In this document: in pieces, positions 55,466 to 64,000 of the stretch | How positions within the stretch are numbered: the stretch's first letter is position 1 | Layout: every line of letters starts with the position of its first letter | NCBI GenBank assembly: GCA_034387635.1 | Contig: JAOANU010000017.1 | Span: 62,001-126,000 of the forward strand | From: Rhodosporidiobolus odoratus | Taxonomy: Eukaryota > Basidiomycota > Microbotryomycetes > Sporidiobolales > Sporidiobolaceae | Direction: 5' to 3' | Length of the DNA stretch: 64,000 nt | The notes under the pieces: model-generated | Seen by the model: only the letters and a program-made list of their open reading frames with translations | What the model was told of the DNA's origin: nothing | Database searches by the model: none | Translations under genes and position numbers: made by a program

Positions 55466-58254
55466 GTGTCTGCGAGTGTTAGTTCCGCTTGTTGTTGTTC
55501 ACCATCATACGCTTCTAGTTCCGTCTTGCAAAGTACATTGTTTTGAGCACCTTGCGGCGGAGAAAGCCAGACCAGCGGCAAAGGAGCGAGAAGGGACGAC
55601 GGCTTAAGACGCGTCAGCGCCTTGACAAGCTCCACTCTGCTGAGTGCGAGACGAGAGCTAGCATGCGTGAGGCATCAGTACGACTTACCTTGCACTCGCA
55701 AGTCCCCAAATACCCTTCGCCCGTTCTACCACATCCTTTCCGTACATCAACCGTACGAGCCCGCTGACGAATCTCCACGATGCCCCTCCGCTGTTGATAG
55801 GGTAGGCGAGCAGAGGCGGGATACCAGTCTGTACGAGGCCGTGAAAGCGATCCTCTGTGACCGCTTTAATGTTGCACAGCCCTCGCAAGCCTTCCGGGCC
55901 TGCGAAGCGCAGAGCGTTGCCAGAAGCTTTGGTGCCGCCGAAAGGAAGGGATTGATTGAGATAGAACACTGCGAAGCGGACCGAGATCCATCCAGGTCAG
56001 CAAGCCGGAAAAGGGAAGATTTGGCCGAAATTATGAGCGTACCGCCAAAGTCTGCAGGGTCAAGCAGGTTCAGCTCATCAGTAGAGCTCAAGACATATTC
56101 AGCAAAGGGGAGCGTACCGTTCGAGCAGACCATCCCGCAATCCAGTCTATCCATGATCCAGCGGCACTGCTTCTTGTCCTTGCCGAAGACGCTCGCGCCG
56201 AGTCCGTACCGAGTTCCGTTGGCGATTTCGACCCCTTCTTCCAGCGTATCGTACTTCATCACAGTCATGACGGGCGCGAATAGCTCATTCTGAGCGATCG
56301 CCATGGAGGGAGTGCTTCGTGGAGAAAGCGTAGGTCAGGCTCGTCCGCAAGCAGTCCTGACGAGGCATCCGAGGTCAGGCGAACGATACTCACACGTCGA
56401 CCAGCAACGTAGGTTGGAAGTAGTGCCCTTCCCCGACATCCTCTTTCCTCGCCCTCTTCCCGCCCACCAAGCACTGCGCCCCTTGTCGCACAGCCTCCTC
56501 AATCAAGCCCTCAAGCTGGTCGAACATCCTGTCGGTAACCATAGCGCCAACGTCAATACGGTTTGATGCAGCGGATGACGAGAGGACGTCGCCGCAGCGT
56601 AGGTCGCGGATGCGGGCAGTCATGTCGTCGACGAAAGAGTCGTAAAGGGAAGAATGGACGAGGAAGCGTTCGATTCCGATGCAGTTCTGGGACATGCTTT
56701 GGCTGCATTTTGTTCGGGAACCTCCGTCAGTGGACAGCTCGACTAGGGACAGGGGGGTGCCCGGACGAGATGACAGCAAGAGACGGAAGAACAGGCAACG
56801 CACAATACGCCTCGCATCCAGGTGTTGGCGAAATACTTAGTATCGGCCGAAGGAAGCAGGATGCACGGGTCCTGTGCACTCACAACTGTCAGCAAGATGT
56901 GGACGGTCTGACAGGCTTAGACAGGCTCACCTTCCCGCCGAGTTCGAGCAAGACGGGTGTACCGACCTCGGCTGCCTTGATGGCGACCTTCTTGCCGATC
57001 TCCACCGAGCCGATCTTCAGGCGTGACAAGGAGCAGGGTATGAGTGGGTAATGCTGCGCGGGAAGAGGACGGCTGCTCACAAAGGTAATATGCTTGATGC
57101 GTTCATCCCCAGTGAGAGCCTCCACGCTTTCTGGCAGTGTCACAGCGACTTGTACGAGGTCTGGGTCCTGCACAAGCAGGGTGTAAGCGACGAGGTTGGA
57201 AGCACTAGGCAAGCAGGGCCTCGAAGATATTGGAAAAGAGACGCACCTCGCCGCAAGCCACCAAACATGCGCGAACCGCGTCAACGAAAATGAGGGAAGA
57301 CCAGGCCACGTTCTCCGATGGCTTGACTACGATGGCGTTGCCTGAAAACAACGATGCAATGATAGGGGAGAGAGCGTTGTGGAAGCTGTGAAGGAGACTG
57401 CGTTAAGAGCGTTCAGGGTTGACCACAGACGACATAGTGAGAAGCGCGCCTGTAGTTCCATGATACAATCGCGGCAACGACACCAAGCGGTTCGTACACG
57501 ACCTTGGAAACCTTGTGCGCCAGGATGAGGTTGGTCGAGCGATGCTCGGGCTTGAGAACGCTTTCCCCATTGGCAATGACCCATCGCAGCTTCTCGCAAG
57601 TGGTCAGGATCTCGCCAAATGCAGCGTCAACCACTGCTCGGCATGAGAAGTCAGCCGAAGTGTAAGGCAAGGTCGCGCGAGAACAGTGGATTCAAGCGTA
57701 CGAGTCTTTCCGGAGTCCCTCGCCGCAATCTTCGCAATGGGCTCCATCTCCCTCACACACCACTCGAGAAGGCTGCGCATAACCCGCCTCCTCCTCCCCC
57801 AGCTGCTGTTTCTCCAAGATTTCTGCGCTGCTTCTGCCTTGCGGATCTTTTCCCGGATCTCGTCCTTTGTCGCAGAAGGAACCGTCGCGAGATGCTGCGC
57901 TGATGCGGGGGCGTAGGCGGTGATGTAGGATCGCTTGGGCGAGCCACCGCCGGGTAAGAGGGAGGGGTCGGAGAGGTGGGAGTGTATGGTAGGGTTGGGA
58001 AGAGTACGGGACGACCATGTGGACCTGCGAGAAGAGATCAGCTAGTGCACGCGTCCACTTCGGTGGACATAGACTCACTGGATCTCGTCCGGTGTTTTCC
58101 AGCTGAACAGGACGCCTCGCTCATCTTGCGGGACATGCACGAACCGTCGATAGAGGTGAAGAAGCAGGAGAGGCGCGGAGGCCAGCGCGAGCGTGCGGAG
58201 GGACTCTGGTGCTATGTCAGCAAGAAGCGCGTCAAGCTGCGCGCCGGCAGTCAT
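55336..58254 (-). CDS. membrane-anchored aldehyde dehydrogenase (Msc7-like)
   Basis: NAD(P)+-dependent oxidation of aldehydes. The start MTAGAQLDALLADIAPESL is followed by one transmembrane helix (about 18-38) and RRFVHVPQDERGVLFSWK, as in the yeast Msc7 subgroup. The dehydrogenase domain has KVVYEPLGVVAAIVSWNYS, SLFSGNAIVVKPSENVAWSS, the Glu region GTPVLLELGGKDPCIL and the catalytic cysteine in MSQNCIGIERFLVHS. NELFAPVMTVMKYDTLEEGV and LPFGGTKASGNALRFAGPEG complete the domain. The tail has MYGKDVVERAKGIWGL. Ten or more exons. The start at ATG 58254 is preferred over an upstream frame without support. After a last intron near 55636-55687 the frame runs on to a stop at 55336, through sequence antisense to the Clp1-like gene; the true end could be earlier if another intron exists. 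Confidence 0.85.
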
Positions 58255-58491
58255 TTCGAGGTGAGCGGGATGAGCGAGAAGTGTGGAGATGCGTGAGACG
58301 ATATGACTGAGAAGGGGACAGTGGGGGCGAGACAGCTTAGCACGCAGCCACGCGAAGACCCCGCACAACGAATGTCAAGAGGAAGGACGGTCGCGTGAAA
58401 AGGAGACAGCCAGCTCGTGGAAGGAGAAGTTGACCGCCGGAAGAGTAACGTGCTGTTTATATATTATAGTTTTTGAGTATGTTGCAACCAA

Positions 58492-58584
58492 GGTGTTTTG
58501 GCCGAGCGGTCTAAGGCGCTAGCTTAAGGCTCTTATTGAGTTCGCTAGTCCGAAAGGGCGTGAGTTCGAATCTCACAGACATCA
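58492..58584 (+). tRNA. tRNA-Leu (anticodon AAG, intron of about 13 nt), copy 3
   Basis: The mature sequence equals that of the copies at 32609 and 41306. The only differences lie inside the intron (TTATTGAG instead of TTACCGAG). All arms are intact. A TATA-like AT-rich stretch lies at 58456-58470. Sequence just downstream resembles that after the other two tRNAs, but identity drops faster. Confidence 0.93.
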
Positions 58585-58594
58585 TTTTCTTTTT
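58585..58594 (+). terminator. RNA polymerase III oligo-T terminator
   Basis: Four T, one C and five T residues directly follow the tRNA discriminator base. Confidence 0.75.
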
Positions 58595-58965
58595 CCCGCC
58601 CTCTCCTTCCTTCCCTCCTTTCTCCCTGCTAATCTCGCTTCGGATCCAGCAATCTCTAGCGTCTTCCTGCTCGCTGGCCAAGCCAATCTCAGCGTCCGAT
58701 GAGAGGTCACAGCGAATCTGCCCCTGACTAGCCTGACTTTGTTTCGTCTCTCCTTCTTCCCTCTCACTTCGCTCCCCTTGCTGCCACTCTAGCAAAGTGC
58801 AGCTGGCGCAACAGCCGCCACAGCGTACATCACAATCTCCTACGACCAGGACTGTCTCTGCCTCGCCACGCTGCCTTTTTCTGGCGGAGAGTCTAACTTG
58901 CCCACTGTGCTTTCTACACTTCTTACAACTCTCGCCAACGCACTGCAAGTCTCCATTACAACCGA

Positions 58966-59842
58966 ATGATGTGCAGAAGTAGCGCCACCCTCTTCTACGG
59001 TGCCTCCTTCAAGACCTTCCTCCTCTGCCTCGCGGCAGATGCCTGGCCTTAAGTCAAGCCGGGCTTTCTCGCCCTCGACCTCATCGCCATGAAAAAGAGG
59101 AAGGGTACGCTCCGCTGGCATAAGGAGGTCAGCGACAAGACGGCGACAATAGCGCATCTGCCTGCCGAAGTATGGGAGTTGGTAAAAGGTCAAGTCGCAT
59201 TGCTCGAGAAGGCAATGGCGGTCGAGAGGATGACGAGCACCTATAACTGTAGCAGTGGCCTTCTGCTTCCTGGGAAGTGTCAGGGGCTCGGCATTTGTGC
59301 CCATTGCTTTGGGGATCACGCGGGCCTGGACGGGGTTGTACCAGGAGAAAAACGAGGTACGTCGACGTACGCTTTCTTACACAGTCAATTTTCAAGCTCA
59401 TGCCACCGATTCTCAGGTTCTCAACGAGCTCCTTGCTGCGTCTGGACTCGTCAAGCCCCGCGACGGCATAATCAGCTGCCGAGGCGAGACGTCCAACATT
59501 CTCGACGCCTTGACAGCCATTGCCATACTCGTCCGCTCCACCTTAAGCGGTGCCTTCCCCTCCGTCTCTACAGAGCAAAAGCACCCCAGTCCTCCGTGCA
59601 ACAAGATCGCCCAGATTACGCCTGCCACTTTCACCCTTTCTGCCAACGCCGATGAGCGCTTCTTCCGCCTCTTCTCCCTGTTCAAGCACCTGTCCGTCAA
59701 ATCGGGATCATTCCTCATATACTCTACTCATCCAAGCGCCTCGTCGGCGGCCACAGCTATGTCCAGTATCCCCGTTCCTACCGAAACAGAGCAGGGCGGA
59801 AGCAACGGAAGTCGCGAGACACTGCAGGTCAAACTCAAGTAG
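58966..59842 (+). pseudogene. decayed member (copy D) of the tRNA-linked family
   Basis: Begins MMCRSSATLFYGASFK and keeps CLAADAW, but a TAA stop at 59050-59052 follows at residue 29, where copy A has Thr. Beyond the stop the frame continues with VKPGFLALDLIAMKKRKGTL, a LPAEVWELVKGQ segment and a Cys region (KCQGLGICAHCFGDH). A one-base frame change near 59337 is then needed to reach YQEKNE and the intron before VLNELLAASG. The last exon is open to 59842 and has ERFFRLFSLFKHL, but I do not find the WQMW tail of the other copies. Codons after the stop still look coding, so decay is probably recent. Stop-codon readthrough or a sequencing error are alternatives. Confidence 0.6.
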
Positions 59843-60324
59843 CACCTCTGGTCGAGTTGTGACAGTTGCTGGTACGGCACAGCTTGGTGGTGGTAGTGGC
59901 GTTACCTCGTCGATACTTGCAGCCTCGTTCTCCTCCTGGGTGGCCTTCTCAAGTCACTCTTCCTCGAGCTCGCCGCGCTGCTCCGGTTCCGATGACCGGT
60001 GAACGATCTTGTGAGAGGTCGAGAAAGATAGCGAGAGGCTTGAGCACGTCAAGCCAAGTGCACGAGCGTCAAGCGAGACAAAGGGAAGGGTCTCGCCAAT
60101 CCGCAGGAGAAGGGCAAGGGACAAGTTGCTCTGCGTTGCCTTCATGCGACTCTTGTCTACAAAGGGAGAAGCCGAAGTGACACGGGGTGGTGGCTGGAGA
60201 TCGCGATACAGATGATAGGGTTGAGCCAGAAGGCGCCACGAGGTTCTGCAAAGGAAACGGGATGAGCGTCAGAGCCAACTCTGCGCTAGCAGGAGAAGGA
60301 CTTACCGAGGCTGCTGAGTAGATC
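59843..60324. other. convergent intergenic region
   Basis: About 480 bp lie between the 3' ends of pseudogene D (+) and the PPR gene (-). A short frame at 59866-60180 has no family features. Nothing else is seen. Confidence 0.35.
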
Positions 60325-63297
60325 TTAACGCGTCACCGGTTTCCCCGGCCTCCCTCCACCGCGCCTGATCCACGCAATCTCCCTCTCATCCGGCACCTCC
60401 TCCACCCCAAGCCACTCCAGCAGCCACCTTCTAAACCTCAGTTTCTCCTTCTCCGTCACAGCCGTCTCTCCATCGACATACATCATCGCCAATCCCAACG
60501 TCCAGCGCGAAGGGCGGACCTGGAGAGCTTTCATCCAACCGAGGACGAGGGGGATCGAGCGGATGTGGGAGTGATGGCCTATGAGTTGGACGAAGGATCG
60601 GAAGAGGGGGTCGGTGGGGAAGAGATGTGGGTGTTGCGGGCGGTTGAAGGAGAGGGTTGAAGCGAAAGGACGCCAGTTCGACGGCGGCACGAGGCGTGGG
60701 ACCGCGACCTGAGCCTTTCCGGGCTCAGCGCTGTCGAGCTTACTGCGAGAGGTTGAGGAAGGAACGGTTGAGGGAGCAGTTCGGAACCTATCCGCCAACC
60801 ACCCGCTCACCCCAGCCCCGCTTTGCCTCCATCGCAACGGATCCTCGACTCCACCTTCTTCTACCAGATCTTGCCAATTCGCCTCAAGAACCTCCTTCCA
60901 CACGAACTCCTCCATCCTCTTAGCCGCTGGAACACCATCCCACCGATCGTCCACTACACCCGAAAAGGAGGTGGGGAATTGGGATGCAATAACGTCTTCC
61001 CCGCTGGCGCCATCGCCTACCGAGGACGTCAAAGGCGCAGAGTGCGACAATGTCGAGAAGTCCTCCATCCCCGGCGGCGCATATCCTCTCCCCGCAGCTT
61101 GACTCGCGAACCTCGCGGCGTCAAGCGCGATACTGATACTCGCCACGTCGGGTTTGACTTCGTATCGCTGCTCCATACTCTTCAATAATTCCCACACCTC
61201 CATATACTTCCTTGCTCTGCCGAGGCCGAGGAGCAGGGCGTTAACGGCGCCAGTGTCAAGGCGAACGCTGCGAGGTCGTTTCGGATGCAGGCGATTCGGG
61301 TTTGTGGCACGCAGAGAAAGGAGCAACTCCGGAGGATGAAGAGATGGGAGGAAGGCGTAGTGGTCGAGGCAACGTGCGGCGAGGTCTTCCCGCCCGAGAG
61401 CGCAATGGCAGTCGACGAGGACGGCCAGGAGGTAAGCGTCGGGTTGCCACCCCTTGGCTTCGAGCGAATACCAGATGTCGAGCGCGACCCGAGGTCTGCC
61501 TCTGACTAGGAGAGAGCGGATTACGATGGTGCAGAGGCGCAGAGTCAAAGGCGGAAGGGTGGTAATATCGGGCGGCGAGTTCAAGGCGGACGCGGGAAGA
61601 GGCGAACGCCTTTCGAGACGGCGGAAGGCGGCAAGTATCGCACTGGAAGGGACGGAGGAATCGGCTGCGACGAGGTGAAATAGCTTGATCCAAGTGACGG
61701 AGTCGAAGGGGAAAGGCGTGGGAGGGAAGGCACCGCGGGTCGTCCCTCGGTCGGTAACGCCGGCAGCGAGGGCGTACATGTACGCTACGGCGATAGAGGG
61801 AGTGAGAGCGGAAGTCGAGTATCTGGTTGAGCGCGAGCCTGACTGGTTGGCAGATGAGGCGCCAGGATCGTGGCGGTCGGACGAAGAAGGAGGAAGGTCG
61901 CTGGGGCGATGAGCGCATTCTAGAGACCCACGTCCAGCTTGTTGTGTCGCCCAAGAGCCGACAGGCGGTACAGCTCCAGCGTGTGACGGGTCCGACTGAT
62001 CCTCAATCTCTCCCATGCCCTCTTCCCTTTCAGCTTCGCCCTCGTCTTCCACGACTGCCACCTCATGAGCAACACCGCCACTACCTTCATCCAGAGGCAC
62101 AACCCGCGTAGATCGCTGAGGGTATAGCCCAACCTCGCCTAGTCTCGCCCTCTTCCCCTTGCCCACCTTTTCAATCTCCCACAACAGCATCTGCACCATG
62201 TCCTCCTGCCCCGCACTCGCGCAAACCCTCATGACAGCATGCAGTACCTGCCGTTTTGGGGCCAAGCCCGCTGCTTCCATCTCCCGCAGAAGGTCGAAGG
62301 CTCGAGCTGGATCGGTAGGAATGAGTTTGGGAGAGAAGAGGGGTAGGAACGTTTCGAGCGTGCGGATAGTACCTCGGTTGGTCATCGTGCGAACGATGAG
62401 ATTGGCGAGAGCGTGTGTGATCGGGGCCGCCGTGGCGGTTGCGGATGAGTAACGGATGCGCTCGCTTGAAAGAGCGGAGAGAATCCGACCGAAAGAACGG
62501 GGGGAGGAGCAACCGGTGGAGCTTTGGCTGAACGGCGGTCGATAATCGGACGAGGATGCGGATGGGTCTGGAGGAGGTGTATAGGCGACCCAGTCGATCG
62601 TCTCTCGCAACGCGACGTAATGGCGAACTTTGAGGAAGTGCTGCACGCATCTCGCAACGAACAGCCCTCGATTCTCCTCGTCGAGTTCCGCGAATCTCGT
62701 CGACAGAAGCTGCGAGGCGAGGTAGGGCGCATGCTCCGGCTTGCTGACCAGTCCGGGCAAAGACAGGTAGAGCCAGTCCGGGCAAGGCGGAGCTTCCTGA
62801 CCGTCTTCGGGCGCCGCACTCTCGAGTAGCCCGAGCTCTTGCAGCGCGTAGATGGGATCCTTACGATTGAGGGCGCGAACCCAGCGGGCAACATGCGGGG
62901 CAGGGATGTCCCGAGAGTTGATGATGCGGAAAAGGACGTCGCGAGGGATGGGGAGGCCCTCGGCGAGGCTGTGGACGAGCCAGCGTGTTCGCGTCGAGAA
63001 GAGGTCGGAGGTGTCGAGCACAGAGGTGGGGTGGGGCTTTCGATCGCGACTGTGGCTCGAGGGATATGCTGAAGGAGCAGGAGGGTGAGGCGGAGAAGCT
63101 GCGCAACGAGATAGTGAATTGGTGCGGGTTAAGCGGAAGCGAACTGGTCTCGCACCTGAATCAGCTGTTCGAGCTCTCGCCGCCTTGCTTCCTCTGCCCC
63201 ATACTGCTGCTGAGTTCGAAAAGAGGACGGTGTGGGAAAGTTGAGGTAGCCGTCTGAGTGCGATAGACAAGGCGGGACGGGCGCGTTGGCTGAGCAT
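60325..63297 (-). CDS. mitochondrial pentatricopeptide-repeat protein
   Basis: Single-exon gene of about 990 residues. The first residues (MLSQRARPALSIALRRLPQL) form a basic amphipathic helix typical of mitochondrial import. Helix-turn-helix repeats of about 35 residues are visible, for example PARAFDLLREMEAAGLAPKR followed by MRVCASAGQEDMVQMLLWEI. Others are VALDIWYSLEAKGWQPDAYL, LAVLVDCHCALGREDLAARC, ALLLGLGRARKYMEVWELLK and the C-terminal HSHIRSIPLVLGWMKALQVR. Spacers are Ser/Pro-rich. Such proteins bind organelle RNA and act in processing, stability or translation; the target RNA is unknown. I start at ATG 63297 because the frame upstream to 63354 has no ATG. Lack of introns contrasts with all larger neighbours. 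Confidence 0.78.
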   Translation of the reverse strand: MLSQRARPALSIALRRLPQLSHTVLFSNSAAVWGRGSKAARARTADSGARPVRFRLTRTNSLSRCAASPPHPPAPSAYPSSHSRDRKPHPTSVLDTSDLFSTRTRWLVHSLAEGLPIPRDVLFRIINSRDIPAPHVARWVRALNRKDPIYALQELGLLESAAPEDGQEAPPCPDWLYLSLPGLVSKPEHAPYLASQLLSTRFAELDEENRGLFVARCVQHFLKVRHYVALRETIDWVAYTPPPDPSASSSDYRPPFSQSSTGCSSPRSFGRILSALSSERIRYSSATATAAPITHALANLIVRTMTNRGTIRTLETFLPLFSPKLIPTDPARAFDLLREMEAAGLAPKRQVLHAVMRVCASAGQEDMVQMLLWEIEKVGKGKRARLGEVGLYPQRSTRVVPLDEGSGGVAHEVAVVEDEGEAEREEGMGEIEDQSDPSHAGAVPPVGSWATQQAGRGSLECAHRPSDLPPSSSDRHDPGASSANQSGSRSTRYSTSALTPSIAVAYMYALAAGVTDRGTTRGAFPPTPFPFDSVTWIKLFHLVAADSSVPSSAILAAFRRLERRSPLPASALNSPPDITTLPPLTLRLCTIVIRSLLVRGRPRVALDIWYSLEAKGWQPDAYLLAVLVDCHCALGREDLAARCLDHYAFLPSLHPPELLLSLRATNPNRLHPKRPRSVRLDTGAVNALLLGLGRARKYMEVWELLKSMEQRYEVKPDVASISIALDAARFASQAAGRGYAPPGMEDFSTLSHSAPLTSSVGDGASGEDVIASQFPTSFSGVVDDRWDGVPAAKRMEEFVWKEVLEANWQDLVEEGGVEDPLRWRQSGAGVSGWLADRFRTAPSTVPSSTSRSKLDSAEPGKAQVAVPRLVPPSNWRPFASTLSFNRPQHPHLFPTDPLFRSFVQLIGHHSHIRSIPLVLGWMKALQVRPSRWTLGLAMMYVDGETAVTEKEKLRFRRWLLEWLGVEEVPDEREIAWIRRGGGRPGKPVTR

Positions 63298-63563
63298 AGC
63301 ATGTCTCCGGATGTTTCTAGCTGGTCTTGCTTGTTCTATCGAGCCATAAGGCAAGGAACAGAAAGGTTAATAAAGGTGAGAATACATCTCCAACCTTGAC
63401 GCTCACTCCTGACTCTCGCGACAGCTCGGGAAGGCATAGACCCCAGCCATACAGTGAGTTATATCTCCTTCCATGCTCTGGAAGCCTGACTGACGGCTGT
63501 CGCTGTTTCCTCCTCTCTCCCTCATTCTCATCTCCTTCCTCGATTGTCTCCCGCTGTACAGCA

Positions 63564-63848
63564 ATGCCCGACCTGCAAGTCTCTTACACCATCTGTCTAC
63601 CTACCGGACACACGCCGACCACCACCGAGCCGTCAAGCAGCTCCTTTTCACAGCCCCTCGACTCGTCCTCCCCAGCCGCACACCTTCAATCCCTCGAAGC
63701 CGCACTGGGAGAAGCTCGCGCTCAGATGAACCAACGATTGACGGTGTGGAAGGAAGAGCTCAAGGTGGAAGAGAAGAGGAAGGAAAAGGAAGCGAGGAAA
63801 CGGGCGATCGAAGGAGATGAAGAGGAAGAGGAGGAAGAAGAGGAGTGA
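63564..63848 (+). CDS. small GON7-like protein (putative KEOPS subunit)
   Basis: An open frame of 94 codons starting MPDLQVSYTICLPTGHTPTT. A Ser/Thr/Pro-rich linker follows, then a helix (LQSLEAALGEARAQMNQRLT, then VWKEELKVEEKRKEKEARKR) and a C-terminal run of glutamates. Short length, an N-terminal strand-like segment, a Ser-rich linker and one long helix followed by an acidic tail recall GON7, the small subunit of the EKC/KEOPS complex that makes the t6A modification of tRNAs. The resemblance is structural rather than by diagnostic residues, so this is a candidate only. The gene is divergent from the PPR gene, with about 270 bp between starts. Confidence 0.45.
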   Translation: MPDLQVSYTICLPTGHTPTTTEPSSSSFSQPLDSSSPAAHLQSLEAALGEARAQMNQRLTVWKEELKVEEKRKEKEARKRAIEGDEEEEEEEEE

Positions 63849-64000
63849 GGTGCAGCCCGCTAGGGCCGATAGCGGGAGAGTCGACATGTGGTGCAGGGCG
63901 AGTAATGTGCGTGCTTGCGCTCGACCGACTGCTGCCGGACTCGTGCGAACTAATTTTTTCTTTTCAGATCCTCCTCAGTGCGCATCGCTGCCCTGCTCCG

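Overview
The window is nuclear DNA of a basidiomycete yeast. It is GC-rich, with closely spaced genes on both strands. Most genes are broken by many short GT-AG introns with CTGAC/CTAAC-like branch sites. Several proteins are fungal, and one looks like an AA14 polysaccharide monooxygenase, a family I know from basidiomycetes. A red yeast of the Rhodotorula/Rhodosporidium type (Pucciniomycotina) is my inference; no rRNA or other marker fixes the species. All gene models were spliced by eye, so inner exon limits are less certain than starts and stops.

Left part (1-23.6 kb): a class I DNA photolyase (-), a von Willebrand A domain protein (+), an orphan seven-transmembrane protein with a long third inner loop (-), a secreted and probably GPI-anchored AA14-like monooxygenase (+), a Sec2-type Rab exchange factor (+), a long NST1-like protein (-) and a small four-helix membrane protein (+).

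Middle part (23.6-43.7 kb): ribosomal protein uS4 (RPS9), mitochondrial intermediate peptidase (OCT1), a short charged protein, a Munc13/Ync13-type exocytosis protein and a PHO80/PCL-type cyclin. Interspersed are members of a gene family I do not recognise. One is intact (24.8-25.7 kb, called copy A). Two are decayed (33.0-33.9 and 40.1-41.0 kb, copies B and C), and each lies just downstream of a tRNA-Leu(AAG) gene. These two tRNA cassettes sit in 609-bp, nearly identical inverted repeats around an 8-kb segment that carries the Munc13 gene.

Right part (43.7-64 kb): a second von Willebrand A paralog, a DUF89 damage-control phosphatase, a small membrane/coiled-coil protein, a multi-spanning membrane protein, a Clp1-like candidate overlapping the 3' end of a membrane-anchored aldehyde dehydrogenase, a third tRNA-Leu(AAG) with decayed family member D, a mitochondrial PPR protein and a small GON7-like protein.

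Most genes are unrelated housekeeping loci. Photolyase, OCT1 and the PPR protein serve genome and mitochondrial upkeep; Sec2 and Munc13 serve polarised exocytosis. The features most worth follow-up are the tRNA-Leu-linked gene family with its inverted repeat, a predicted single-nucleotide exon in RPS9, an 8-nt exon that builds the N-terminus of the AA14-like enzyme, and the orphan seven-helix protein.
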